Shown here in pieces: positions 1-8,756 of a stretch of DNA of 64,000 nucleotides. The notes under the pieces were generated by a model. It saw only the letters and a list, made by a program, of their open reading frames with translations, was not told the origin of the DNA and searched no databases. The number at the start of each line of letters is the position of its first letter. The stretch's first letter is position 1. The stretch is from Anseongella ginsenosidimutans (GTDB taxonomy: Bacteria > Bacteroidota > Bacteroidia > Sphingobacteriales > Sphingobacteriaceae): positions 1,550,001-1,614,000 of the forward strand of contig NZ_CP042432.1 in assembly GCF_008033235.1 (NCBI RefSeq), given 5' to 3'. A program made the translations under genes and the position numbers.

Positions 1-258
1 TGCAGAACGTAAATAAATTCCTCTATACTGATTCGGTTTAAATTTTGAGAATTCTTTTCATCATCGTTCCTGATCTAAAGATAGGTAAAAAGGCAGGGCA
101 AACCCCTTGTTTACCAGCTAATAGGAGGCCGCCTGCGCCCAAAAAGGCAGTTTAACCGGCATTTCAATCGTTTTCTTAAAATTTTTCCTGTGAAGCGTTG
201 CGGCCACCATTAGTCGTACACCCACGGGTAAGTACTACGTGGCGGTTCTAACCGAAAC
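1..258. other. Non-coding left edge
   Basis: No convincing gene is seen here. The minus strand has a short ATGATGAAAAG start followed by a stop after a few codons, so it is not a supported gene. The GH3 gene ends at 259 and its frame does not continue into this stretch, so the beta-lactamase-like extension found on many Bacteroidota GH3 proteins is absent. Confidence 0.5.
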
Positions 259-2001
259 TCATTGAAAGATCATCAGCCCGGCGCCCGCTTTAAAATGTTC
301 GTTCACCGTCACGGGCAATTTGCCCCGCGGGCGAAGTTCCTTGAGAAAGTAAGCGGCCGCTGCTTTTTCCGTGAACGGGGAGTTTTCATAAGCAACAACA
401 AGCACGCGGGCATTTTCAATGCCTTTTAATTGATTAAGGGTATAGGCGTTGGCCATAAGGGCGAAAGAAGTTTTGGGAAGGCTGCTCAGGCGCGTAATGA
501 AATGCAGTACCGGGTCGGAAAAATCAAGCAGGCTGCGGGGGCGGCTGCGCTTATCATGAATTCCCACGATCACCCGGTCAAATTGGGTTAATTTTGCTTC
601 CAGGCGGGCAATCTCGCCTTCCCCGGCCGATTTCTGCAGCACAAAACTGCTTACTTTTTTTCCGGCCGCCAGTTTTCGCTGAAAAACGGTCCCGAAGTCG
701 CTCCCGATGGAAATAACGGCCGTCGTGAGCAAGGGCTCGGGAATGGGGAAATAACTGGGTGGGTTATCCCGCAGCAGGGTCAGGGATTCGTCGGCAAGGC
801 GCTGTATGAGAACGTCCGCCTCCCGGCGGTTCAGCGCGGCAAAGAGCTGATCCGTATCAACCGGCTGGTAATTGTCCAGGCCGGCCCATTCTTTTGCGGC
901 CAGGATGCGCTTCACGCGCGCGTCTATTTCTTCCCAGGTGATCACGCCCCGGCGGATAGCTTTCCGGATAGAGCTAATGGCCAGTTCCACATCTTCGCTC
1001 AGCTCTATGAGGTCGTTGCCAGCCGCCACTGCCATCAATTCAACTTCCCCGGTAGGAAAATTCCGGGTAACCCCTTTCATATTCATAGCATCGGTGAAAA
1101 CAAGGCCCTGAAAATTGAGTTCCTCACGCAGCACGCCGGTAATGATGGGCCTTGAAAGCGTGGAAGGGAGGTTGGGCGTTTTATCCAGGGCGGGAATGTT
1201 CATATGAGCTACCATTACCCCGCTGATTCCCCGGTTGATCAGGTAACGGAACGGGTACAGCTCCAGGGAATCCAGGCGTTCCCGGCTGAAGTTAAGAGTA
1301 GGCAGGCCCAAGTGGGAATCCACGTCCGTATCGCCGTGGCCCGGGAAATGTTTGACCGTGGCCATAATGCCGCCGTCCTGCAAACCGCGCATATAAGCAA
1401 ATCCTTTATCGGCTACCTTATACATGTCCTCACCGAAGGAACGATAATTGATCACGGGATTATTGATGTTATTATTTACATCTACCACGGGCGCAAAGTT
1501 CACATGCATCCCCAGGCGCTTGAAATCCTTCGCTATCTGCTGGCCCATATTATAGATGAGTTCATTATTGCTGATCGCCCCCAGGGTCATCTGGTAAGGA
1601 TAAGAAACCGTACTGTCCAGGCGCATGCCCACGCCCCATTCCGCATCCATGGCTACCAGGGCTGGAACCTTGAGCAGGGACTGGTAACGGTTGAGCAGGC
1701 GGCTTTGCTCAACGGGGCCGCCCTGGAAAAAAACAATGCCCCCTATTTGCTCCTTTTCGATTAATTTCGCTAATTCCTCATAGGATTTTTCATCTCTGTT
1801 CGAATAGGCGGGCACCATAAAAAGCTGGCCTATTTTTTCCTTTTTTGAGAGCGTATTGAACACGGAATCCACCCAGGGAGTGCTTACCGCCAAAAATTCA
1901 GGTGAACCGGCTTCTTTTATTTTATTATCTTGGGCATGGATTTTGATTGTACCCAGGATGAAATAAAGCAAAATCTGGAAGGGGCGAATCGAAGTTTGCA
2001 T
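259..2001 (-). CDS. Glycoside hydrolase family 3, beta-N-acetylglucosaminidase-like (NagZ type)
   Basis: This 580-residue protein probably removes terminal beta-N-acetylglucosamine or a related sugar, from cell-wall fragments or imported glycans. An N-terminal hydrophobic stretch ending near IHAQD (residues about 8-24) looks like a signal peptide, so the enzyme is likely periplasmic. The NagZ-type loop KHFPGHGDTDVDSH is at about 217-230; it supplies the His/Asp pair used as general acid. The expected nucleophile Asp is in LVFTDAMNMKG near residue 304. The last ~170 residues form a GH3 C-terminal-like domain ending in KLPVTVNEHFKAG. Many relatives continue into a beta-lactamase-like domain; this one stops. 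It is divergent from the outer-membrane barrel gene at 2064. The GH3 family is sure; the exact substrate is not. Confidence 0.9.
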   Translation of the reverse strand: MQTSIRPFQILLYFILGTIKIHAQDNKIKEAGSPEFLAVSTPWVDSVFNTLSKKEKIGQLFMVPAYSNRDEKSYEELAKLIEKEQIGGIVFFQGGPVEQSRLLNRYQSLLKVPALVAMDAEWGVGMRLDSTVSYPYQMTLGAISNNELIYNMGQQIAKDFKRLGMHVNFAPVVDVNNNINNPVINYRSFGEDMYKVADKGFAYMRGLQDGGIMATVKHFPGHGDTDVDSHLGLPTLNFSRERLDSLELYPFRYLINRGISGVMVAHMNIPALDKTPNLPSTLSRPIITGVLREELNFQGLVFTDAMNMKGVTRNFPTGEVELMAVAAGNDLIELSEDVELAISSIRKAIRRGVITWEEIDARVKRILAAKEWAGLDNYQPVDTDQLFAALNRREADVLIQRLADESLTLLRDNPPSYFPIPEPLLTTAVISIGSDFGTVFQRKLAAGKKVSSFVLQKSAGEGEIARLEAKLTQFDRVIVGIHDKRSRPRSLLDFSDPVLHFITRLSSLPKTSFALMANAYTLNQLKGIENARVLVVAYENSPFTEKAAAAYFLKELRPRGKLPVTVNEHFKAGAGLMIFQ

Positions 2002-2063
2002 TTGTCCGTGTCTACGTATTAAATTTTGCTAATATAACGAACATTTAAAAAATGATGCCAATT

Positions 2064-2636
2064 ATGAAAAGAGTACTACTTGCAGCCTTTGCCTTGATGC
2101 TTGGCACTGCTGCATTTGCCCAAACCGACTTCGGGATCAAAGCGGGGCTGAATTATACCAAGACAAGCCAGATAACCCTTGATGGGAATTCCGCCGATTT
2201 TAAACCCGGCTTCCACGCGGGCGTATTCGCAGACATCAACCTCCTGGTGATCGGTATCCGGCCGGAGATACTGTATTCACAAAAAGGATTTGAGATTGAC
2301 GGAGAAGACGGAACCCTGGAGTCTACCCTGAATTATGTGGATGTTCCGGTAATGGTAAAACTTAATCCTGCTCCCATCATCAGCTTGTATGTCGGGCCGC
2401 AGATATCCTTTCTCCTGGGAGAGGATTGGAAAGAAGACCTGAGTGAGACATTTGACCCCGAGAGCAGCAGTACGGAATTTGCCGGGGTGATCGGCGCCGG
2501 CGTACGCCTGGGCAAGCTGGACCTCGGCGCCCGCTACAATTTCGGGTTGTCCAAGGTTGTAGAAGATGAGCGGTTCGATAATTTCGATAAAGGCCGTAAC
2601 CAGGTAATTCAGCTTTCAGTTGGAATTGTGCTTTAG
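2064..2636 (+). CDS. Small outer-membrane beta-barrel protein (PorT-like family)
   Basis: This is an approximately 190-residue exported barrel. The start at 2064 is preferred because it gives a classic signal peptide, MKRVLLAAFALMLGTAAFAQ; ATGs at 2052 and 2055 would add four residues (MMPI) before it. The mature part begins FGIKAGLNYTK and shows alternating strands with glycine and aromatic residues, as in the 'outer membrane beta-barrel domain' (PorT/OMP_b-brl_2) family. It ends QLSVGIVL, without the terminal Phe of many barrels. A strong terminator follows at once. The gene at 2733 encodes a second protein of the same kind. No specific function can be assigned. Confidence 0.8.
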   Translation: MKRVLLAAFALMLGTAAFAQTDFGIKAGLNYTKTSQITLDGNSADFKPGFHAGVFADINLLVIGIRPEILYSQKGFEIDGEDGTLESTLNYVDVPVMVKLNPAPIISLYVGPQISFLLGEDWKEDLSETFDPESSSTEFAGVIGAGVRLGKLDLGARYNFGLSKVVEDERFDNFDKGRNQVIQLSVGIVL

Positions 2637-2654
2637 CGCGTTTTCTAATAAGAG

Positions 2655-2685
2655 AACCCCGGGCGATCGTCCGGGGTTTTTTTTT
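2655..2685 (+). terminator. Rho-independent terminator after the first barrel gene
   Basis: The stem AACCCCGG / CCGGGGTT (2655-2662 with 2671-2678) has an 8-base loop and is followed by a run of nine T. It lies 19 bases after the stop codon at 2636. Confidence 0.85.
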
Positions 2686-2732
2686 GGCATAGTTTTTCTA
2701 CTACCCTATCCGGTTTATTAAAAAATCGAATT

Positions 2733-3386
2733 ATGAAAAAACTATCATTTTTAATAGTAGGTCTGCTTCTGGGAAGTAGCCTATTTGCACAAGAAGCGAA
2801 ATTTGGAATTATGGGCGGCGTTAATCTCGCCAACCTTACAAAAAGCACCGGTACGGACCTGTACGGTGAAGAATACAATGACGAAACCTATGGGAACATG
2901 GTCAAACCAGGGCTTGCCCTGGGTGTATACGCAAATATTCCCTTCCCGGGGAATGACGTGGTAAGTCTTAACCCGGAATTGTTTTATTCCCAGCTTGGGG
3001 CCAGGTATGAATCCGATAACGGCGACGTGGAATTCAACAGAAACCTTCATTTTATTGAACTTCCCGTATTATTAAAATTCAATATCGTGCCCGCTTTCCA
3101 TGTTATGGCAGGCCCCAGCTTTTCCTACCTGATGGGCGGAAAAGATAAGTTTGAAGGAGAGGGGACTGTTTTTGGCGTGGATATCAGTTCCGAAAGCGAG
3201 CAAGACCTGGATATGGATGACTTTAACCGGGCAAGTATAGGCGGTGTAATCGGCCTGGGCTTTGACGCTACCGAAAACTTCAAGGTATTCGGGAAGTATG
3301 GGCTTGGATTTACCGATATGTACAAGAGCGATGATTCGGAAGCCTTCAATTCCAATATCCAGGTAGGCGTCGGTTATAGCTTCTAA
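2733..3386 (+). CDS. Outer-membrane beta-barrel protein (PorT-like family)
   Basis: This 217-residue protein has a signal peptide, MKKLSFLIVGLLLGSSLFAQ, and a mature N-terminus FGIMGGVNLANLTK matching the opening of the upstream barrel protein (FGIKAGLNYTK). Both have the GLALGVYANI / GFHAGVFADI type segment and a middle LPVLLKFN / VPVMVKLN segment, so the two are probable tandem paralogues. The C-terminus, IQVGVGYSF, ends in Phe as expected for recognition by the Bam machinery. The gene sits between two strong terminators and is therefore probably transcribed alone. Its function is unknown. Confidence 0.8.
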   Translation: MKKLSFLIVGLLLGSSLFAQEAKFGIMGGVNLANLTKSTGTDLYGEEYNDETYGNMVKPGLALGVYANIPFPGNDVVSLNPELFYSQLGARYESDNGDVEFNRNLHFIELPVLLKFNIVPAFHVMAGPSFSYLMGGKDKFEGEGTVFGVDISSESEQDLDMDDFNRASIGGVIGLGFDATENFKVFGKYGLGFTDMYKSDDSEAFNSNIQVGVGYSF

Positions 3387-3440
3387 AACCAGCGATTGAT
3401 AACTATTTCAGGGGCGCGAAGAAAAACCGCTCCAAAAAAA

Positions 3441-3468
3441 AACTCCGGTATAATTTCCGGAGTTTTTT
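3441..3468. terminator. Bidirectional terminator between barrel gene and pyk
   Basis: The stem AACTCCGG / CCGGAGTT (3441-3448 with 3457-3464) has A-runs on its left and T-runs on its right, so it can end transcripts from both the plus-strand barrel gene and the convergent minus-strand pyk. Confidence 0.85.
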
Positions 3469-3587
3469 ATATCAGCACAATTTAATCAAAACGGGGCAAG
3501 GGTCGAGCGAGACGAATTTTTTCGCCTCATATCAAAGATACAATTCATAAATCATTTTTGGAAATGAATTTTTCTCCCCCGCCGCAT

Positions 3588-5021
3588 TTATTCGATCACC
3601 GTCAGGCGGATCGTATTAGTACGTCCTCGCTCCTGGATAGGCGCCGAAGCAGTATTGATAACCACGTCTCCTGTTTGGATGAGCCCGCTGTTTTTCAGGA
3701 TCTCGGTCACGTCCTTGATGGTCTGGTCGGTACTTTCAAATTTATCATAATAAAAGCTGCGCACTCCCCATACCAGGCTAAGGGCGTTGAGCAGGTGCTT
3801 ATTACCGGTAAAGATATAGGTCATGGCCCGGGGCCGGTGACTGGATAGCTGGAAAGCCGTATAGCCTGAATACGTCATTCCGATAATGGCGCTCGCCTTC
3901 GTTTTCTGGGCCAGGAAGCAGGCGGAATAACAAATGCTGTCGAACAGGTACGTTTCCGATTCCTTTCCCAGTTCGTTGAAGGAGTTATACGGGTAATCTA
4001 ATTGTTCTATATGTTCAATAATGCGCTGCATCGTCTGAATCGCCAGCACGGGGAATTGGCCCATCGCTGTCTCATTACTCAGCATTACCGCATCCGCCCC
4101 GTCAAGTACTGAATTGGCGACGTCATTCACTTCTGCGCGCGAAGGCCGCGGGGTATTGATCATGCTTTCCATCATCTGGGTGGCAATGATCACCGGCCGG
4201 CAATTGTCAATGCATTTTTTAACGATCATTTTCTGGACCAGCGGCACTTCCTCCATGGGAATTTCCACGCCCAGGTCGCCGCGCGCTACCATGACCCCGT
4301 CCGTCGCCTTTATAATAGCGTCGATATTTGCGATAGCTTCCGGCATTTCAATCTTCGCCACTACTTTGGACTTTTTGTCCGCGGCGGCTATCTTCTTTTT
4401 CAGGTCCACGATGTCTTCGGCTTTCCGGACAAAGGAAAGCCCTATCCATTCCACTTCCTGGCTAAGTACAAAATCCAGGTCGGCAAGGTCCTTTTCGGTC
4501 AAACTGGGACAACTGATCTGGGTGTTAGGAAGGTTTACCCCTTTCCGGGAAGAAAGAACCCCGCCATGAACTACCTGCGCCAGCACCGTGTCTGCCTTAT
4601 TGGTTTCAATAATGCGCATCTGCAGCTTCCCGTCATCCAGCAGGATCAGTTCGCCGGGGGCCACGTCTTTAGGGAACTGGTCGTATCCCCTGATCTGGAC
4701 TTTTTCCCGCGTTCCCAGGAATTCGTTAATGGTAAAGGTGATAATATCCCCCTCAGTCACTACCGTGCTGCCCCCGGTTACCTCCCCGATCCGGATCTTG
4801 GGGCCCTGGAGGTCGGCAAGGATGCCCACGCTGGTACCTAGTTCTTCGTTCAGTTGACGTATCAGCTGTACGGTTTCCATGTGATCCTGATGGCTTCCAT
4901 GGGAGAAATTGATACGGGCAATGTCCAGCCCTGAGCGGAACATGCCGGTTAAAACTTCCCTGCCGCGGGAAGCAGGGCCGATTGTAGCTACGATTTTGGT
5001 TCTATTGTGGGGAATATTCAT
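3588..5021 (-). CDS. pyk: Pyruvate kinase
   Basis: Pyruvate kinase (477 residues) converts phosphoenolpyruvate and ADP to pyruvate and ATP, the last step of glycolysis in the cytoplasm. The N-terminus has RTKIVATIGPASRG and the RINFSHGSH substrate-binding segment. The active-site signature VVAKIEMPEAI carries the catalytic Lys. VMVARGDLGVEIP and PVIIATQMMESM are typical of the family, and the C-terminal domain is complete. On the minus strand, TATTTTTG at 5047-5054 fits the Bacteroidota -7 consensus TAnnTTTG, 26 bases before the ATG; no clear TTTG partner was found. The gene lies just downstream of the IPExxxVDY gene, on the same strand. Confidence 0.97.
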   Translation of the reverse strand: MNIPHNRTKIVATIGPASRGREVLTGMFRSGLDIARINFSHGSHQDHMETVQLIRQLNEELGTSVGILADLQGPKIRIGEVTGGSTVVTEGDIITFTINEFLGTREKVQIRGYDQFPKDVAPGELILLDDGKLQMRIIETNKADTVLAQVVHGGVLSSRKGVNLPNTQISCPSLTEKDLADLDFVLSQEVEWIGLSFVRKAEDIVDLKKKIAAADKKSKVVAKIEMPEAIANIDAIIKATDGVMVARGDLGVEIPMEEVPLVQKMIVKKCIDNCRPVIIATQMMESMINTPRPSRAEVNDVANSVLDGADAVMLSNETAMGQFPVLAIQTMQRIIEHIEQLDYPYNSFNELGKESETYLFDSICYSACFLAQKTKASAIIGMTYSGYTAFQLSSHRPRAMTYIFTGNKHLLNALSLVWGVRSFYYDKFESTDQTIKDVTEILKNSGLIQTGDVVINTASAPIQERGRTNTIRLTVIE

Positions 5022-5084
5022 ATTGTAAGAAATACACGTTGTGTTGCAAAAATAACATCTTTAAACGAATATAGGTCATGGCAA

Positions 5085-5573
5085 TTAGAACAACAAGTTC
5101 TCACGTGATCGTAATTTGTTGGGATCCAGGGTAAAGGCGCTTTGAATCTCCTGAATGAGCTTGATCTTTTTTGCCAGTACAGCGCCGCCGTCCCTTTCCG
5201 GCAAATTGTAGATCAGCATGAAAAAATCAATCTCCTTTTGTTCAGGAATCAGATATCCGTCCGTTCCCTTGTTGCCCAGCAGGTAGAAGTCGGTTTCGCT
5301 TTCCTCTATATAGAAATAATATTTCGGGAAAAACATTTCCTCCTCCTGTTCATTTTTCAGGAGCAGGTCTTCTTCCCGTTCGAGATTCATTTTCAATTGG
5401 TTATTTAAGAACCAGCACAAGCGGTAAGCGCGCATGGGCGAAATAATCCCTATCAGCGCGAAGTCAAAATCATAATTGACCCGTAAAATTTTTTTGTTCA
5501 AGACCGAAAGATTATATTCGTGGAACGAAATTATAAAATTTGCATGTGGACAAAGAAATACCTTTCTTTGCAC
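5085..5573 (-). CDS. IPExxxVDY family protein
   Basis: This small Bacteroidota-specific family has no known biochemical role. The defining motif is seen as LIPEQKEIDFFMLI near the C-terminus, a variant with IDF in place of VDY. The N-terminal part, NYDFDFALIGIISPMRAYRLCWFLN, is also typical. The true start is uncertain. The long frame begins at 5573 and would overlap the upstream region of acpP; a TTG start giving LNKKILRVNYDFDF (about 120 residues) fits the usual family N-terminus better. The gene is divergent from acpP and lies directly upstream of pyk, on the same strand. Confidence 0.75.
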   Translation of the reverse strand: MQRKVFLCPHANFIISFHEYNLSVLNKKILRVNYDFDFALIGIISPMRAYRLCWFLNNQLKMNLEREEDLLLKNEQEEEMFFPKYYFYIEESETDFYLLGNKGTDGYLIPEQKEIDFFMLIYNLPERDGGAVLAKKIKLIQEIQSAFTLDPNKLRSRENLLF

Positions 5574-5610
5574 AAATTTTTTAAAAATAATTCTTTAATC
5601 CCTAAAAACT

Positions 5611-5847
5611 ATGTCGGATATCGCATCAAGAGTAAAAGCTATCATCGTTGAGAAACTAGGCGTAGATGAAAACGAGGTGACACCGGAAGCAAGTTTCACC
5701 AACGATTTGGGTGCCGACTCACTTGACACGGTTGAGTTGATCATGGAGTTTGAAAAAGAATTTAACGTAGCCATCCCCGACGAGCAGGCTGAGACCATCC
5801 AGACAGTCGGACAGGCGATCGAATATCTCGAGAAAAACGTTAAGTAA
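5611..5847 (+). CDS. acpP: Acyl carrier protein
   Basis: The acyl carrier protein carries growing fatty acids as thioesters on a phosphopantetheine arm. It is 78 residues, the usual length. The attachment motif [10 protein letters not shown] places the modified serine at residue 37, and the protein is rich in Asp and Glu as expected. fabF follows after 23 bases, so the carrier and its condensing enzyme are probably co-transcribed. Confidence 0.98.
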   Translation: MSDIASRVKAIIVEKLGVDENEVTPEASFTNDLGADSLDTVELIMEFEKEFNVAIPDEQAETIQTVGQAIEYLEKNVK

Positions 5848-5870
5848 CAAAAATCTTTTAAAGGAATTGA

Positions 5871-7124
5871 ATGCAGTTGAAACGAGTTGTAGTTACTGGG
5901 CTTGGTGCACTCACCCCGGTCGGTAGTACCGTTCCAGACTATTGGGACGGTTTAGAGAACGGGGTAAGTGGCGCTGCCAAGATAACCCGTTTTGATGCTT
6001 CCAGGTTCAAAACACAGTTTGCTTGTGAGCTAAAGGATTTTAATCCGGAAGATTATTTTGACAGAAAGGAAGCTCGCAAGCTGGATCCTTTTGCGCAATA
6101 TGCGATCGCTTCCACGCAGGAAGCGGTTAACGACCTGGGAGTGTCTCTCAGCGAATTGAACACCGATCGCATAGGCGTTGTATGGGGAACCGGAATTGGT
6201 GGTTTGAAAACATTCCTGGATGAAGTGACGGCCTTTGCCAACGGTGACGGTACACCCCGTTTCAATCCATTCTTCATTCCTAAAATGATCCTTGACATTG
6301 CCTCTGGCCATATTTCTATGCGCTATGGTTTGCGTGGGCCGAATTATGCAACTACTTCGGCTTGCGCCTCTTCCAATAACGCGATTATCGATTCATTCTA
6401 TCTTATCCGCATGGGCAAGGCAGACATGATGGTAACCGGCGGATCGGAAGCAATTATCAATGAAGTGGGAATAGGAGGGTTCAATGCCATGCATGCCCTT
6501 TCCACCAGGAATGATTCCCCGGAAACGGCTTCCCGGCCCTTCGACCTGGATCGCGACGGATTTGTTGCGGGCGAAGGAGCGGGAACCCTCATCCTGGAAG
6601 ATCTGGAACATGCCAAAGCGAGGGGCGCCAAGATCTATGCCGAAGTGATGGGCGGCGGGATGTCTGCCGATGCACATCATATTACCGCTCCCCATCCCGA
6701 GGGCCGGGGAGCGCTCAATGTAATGAAAATGGCCCTGGAGGATGCCGGGATGACGGTAGATGATATTGACTATATCAACGTACACGGTACTTCCACGCCC
6801 GTAGGTGATCCGCAGGAAATTAAAGCGATTGTCGATCTTTTTGGCGAGCGTGCCTTTAATATTAATATCAGCTCCACGAAATCCATGACCGGCCACTTGC
6901 TGGGCGCCGCCGGTGCGGTAGAAGCCATTGCTTCCATCATGGCCATCCAGCGTGGTATTATTCCTCCCACCATTAACCATTTCACCGACGATCCGGCATT
7001 TGATCCGCGGTTGAATCTAACCTTCAACAAAGCGCAAAAGCGCGAAGTGAGGGCTGCTCTTTCCAATACCTTCGGGTTTGGCGGGCACAATACCTCCGTC
7101 ATATTCAAGAAATACAATGAATAA
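5871..7124 (+). CDS. fabF: 3-oxoacyl-[acyl-carrier-protein] synthase II
   Basis: FabF (KAS II) extends acyl-ACP by condensation with malonyl-ACP in fatty-acid elongation. The protein is 417 residues, full length. The catalytic Cys is residue 165 in TTSACASSNN; the two catalytic histidines are H305 (VHGTSTPVGD) and H342 (GHLLGAAGA). The gene lies between acpP and rnc, and its TAA stop is followed directly by the ATG of rnc. This acpP-fabF-rnc order is common in Bacteroidota. Confidence 0.98.
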   Translation: MQLKRVVVTGLGALTPVGSTVPDYWDGLENGVSGAAKITRFDASRFKTQFACELKDFNPEDYFDRKEARKLDPFAQYAIASTQEAVNDLGVSLSELNTDRIGVVWGTGIGGLKTFLDEVTAFANGDGTPRFNPFFIPKMILDIASGHISMRYGLRGPNYATTSACASSNNAIIDSFYLIRMGKADMMVTGGSEAIINEVGIGGFNAMHALSTRNDSPETASRPFDLDRDGFVAGEGAGTLILEDLEHAKARGAKIYAEVMGGGMSADAHHITAPHPEGRGALNVMKMALEDAGMTVDDIDYINVHGTSTPVGDPQEIKAIVDLFGERAFNINISSTKSMTGHLLGAAGAVEAIASIMAIQRGIIPPTINHFTDDPAFDPRLNLTFNKAQKREVRAALSNTFGFGGHNTSVIFKKYNE

Positions 7125-7865
7125 ATGATTTCGGTGATGCCGATTTCAAGTATATACAACTTATATATTTCCAGCGATAAAGAGTACGTACGAATACTGA
7201 CCAATATCCTGGGATTTGTGCCCAGAAATCTTTCCCTCTACAAACTGGCTTTCCGGCACAAGTCAGTTGGAAACCACGTAAAAAAGGGGTTTAAAGATAG
7301 CAATGAGCGGCTGGAGTTCCTGGGGGACGCCATTCTCGGGGCCGTTATTGCCGAACTTCTGTTCAAGAAGTATCCTTTTAAGGACGAAGGCTTTCTTACT
7401 GAAATGCGGTCCAAGATCGTGAACCGCAATCACCTCAATCAGCTGTCGCGGAAACTGGGACTGGGACACCTTATCAGCTACGATAATAAATCGGCCAACC
7501 GAACCATCCAGCAGGGGTCTCTCCTTGGAGATGCCTTCGAGGCGCTGATCGGGGCCATTTACCTCGACAAGAACTACGCCGCATCCCGCAAGTTCATTAC
7601 AGACCGTATCGTGAAGCCGCATATTGATATTGACACCCTGGAACAAACCGAGACCAATTATAAAAGTAAGCTGATCGAATGGTGCCAGCGGGAAGGGAGG
7701 GACGTCACCTTTGAACTGATTTCCGAAGAAGGAGAAGGCCGCGCCCGCCTGTTCAATATCCGGGTGCTGGTGGACAGCGAAGAATACGGCCAGGGACAAG
7801 ATTATACCAAGAAAAACGCCGAGAAGATCGCTGCCGAACGGGCATGCGAAGTGTTGAATATATAA
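7125..7865 (+). CDS. rnc: Ribonuclease III
   Basis: RNase III cleaves double-stranded RNA, for example in rRNA precursor processing. The protein is 246 residues. The signature NERLEFLGDAILG is at about 60-72, and the second metal-binding block GDAFEALIGAIYLD is at about 135-148. The C-terminal ~70 residues form a double-stranded RNA-binding domain (NYKSKLIEWCQREG to KKNAEKIAAERA). The ATG directly touching the fabF stop is used; an ATG at 7137 is a slightly shorter alternative. Confidence 0.96.
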   Translation: MISVMPISSIYNLYISSDKEYVRILTNILGFVPRNLSLYKLAFRHKSVGNHVKKGFKDSNERLEFLGDAILGAVIAELLFKKYPFKDEGFLTEMRSKIVNRNHLNQLSRKLGLGHLISYDNKSANRTIQQGSLLGDAFEALIGAIYLDKNYAASRKFITDRIVKPHIDIDTLEQTETNYKSKLIEWCQREGRDVTFELISEEGEGRARLFNIRVLVDSEEYGQGQDYTKKNAEKIAAERACEVLNI

Positions 7866-7878
7866 GAAAAGCTCAAAT

Positions 7879-8756
7879 ATGGTCCAATCAATGACGGGGT
7901 ACGGCGCGCTGAAGCGGGAAGTACAGGGAATGAGGGTTAGCGTGGAGATCAAGTCTCTGAACAGCAAATACCTTGAGTTAAATCTGAAACTGCCGCGGCA
8001 ATACGCCCACAAGGAGCTTTTCATACGGAACGAATGCAATAAACTGATTGAACGGGGGAAAGCCACGATCACCATTATTGCCGAACCGTTGGAAACCGCC
8101 CTGGTCTCGTCCCTGGCCATCAACGAACCGCTTTTAACCGCCTACTACCGCAGCCTGGAGCGCATAGCCACAGAACTTGGCGCCGATCGCTCCGAACTGC
8201 TGAAGCTGGCCCTGTCGATGCCCGAAGCCACCGGAGGCGAAGAAAATCAGGCCGGCGAAGAAGAGTGGGAAGCCACCTGGAACGTATTCCTGGAAGCGAT
8301 CGCCGTCTTTAACCGTTTCCGCGCCGATGAAGGCGCCGTGCTGGATAAAGACCTTCGCTTACGGGTAAACAATATTAAAAATTACCTTTCGGAAATAGAG
8401 ACCGCCGAACCTCAGCGCATCCCCTCATAAGGGAGCGGCTGGAAGGCCTCATGAAAGAATATGTAGGCTCCGAAAACGTTGACCAGAACCGCTTTGAGCA
8501 GGAACTGGTATTTTACATTGACAAACTGGACATTACCGAAGAAAAGGTAAGGCTCCGGAGCCATTGCGATTACTTCCTTTCGGTCCTGGACGACAAGGTA
8601 TCGAACGGCAAAAAGCTGGGCTTTATCTCCCAGGAAATGGGCCGGGAAATCAATACCCTGGGCTCAAAAGCCTACGATGCTGCTATTCAGCAACTGGTCG
8701 TCCAAATGAAAGAAGAACTCGAAAAGATCAAAGAACAGGTTCTTAATTTAGTTTAA
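7879..8756 (+). CDS. YicC/YloC family endoribonuclease, frame broken once
   Basis: YicC-family proteins are endoribonucleases of about 290 residues. The N-terminal part (7879-8430) begins VQSMTGYGALKRE, the family hallmark, and ends prematurely at TAA 8428-8430. The C-terminal DUF1732 part continues in another frame up to 8756 (RERLEGLMKEYVGSENVD, then KLDITEEKVRLRSH). Adding one C to the CCCC run at 8421-8424 joins the two as QRIPLIRERLEGL and gives a 292-residue protein of normal length. No other damage is seen. I therefore read this as one gene with a single missing base, either a sequencing or assembly error or a very recent mutation. Its position upstream of gmk is the usual one. Confidence 0.88.

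Noticed and set aside
259-2001. GH3 gene truncated relative to GH3/beta-lactamase fusions
   Set aside because: The frame ends cleanly after the GH3 C-terminal domain and no beta-lactamase-like sequence is found in any frame downstream; shorter GH3 proteins are common.
5530-5610. Promoter for acpP (TTTG...TACCTTTC)
   Set aside because: The spacing is 16 bases, too short for the Bacteroidota consensus, and the -7 box has a mismatch.
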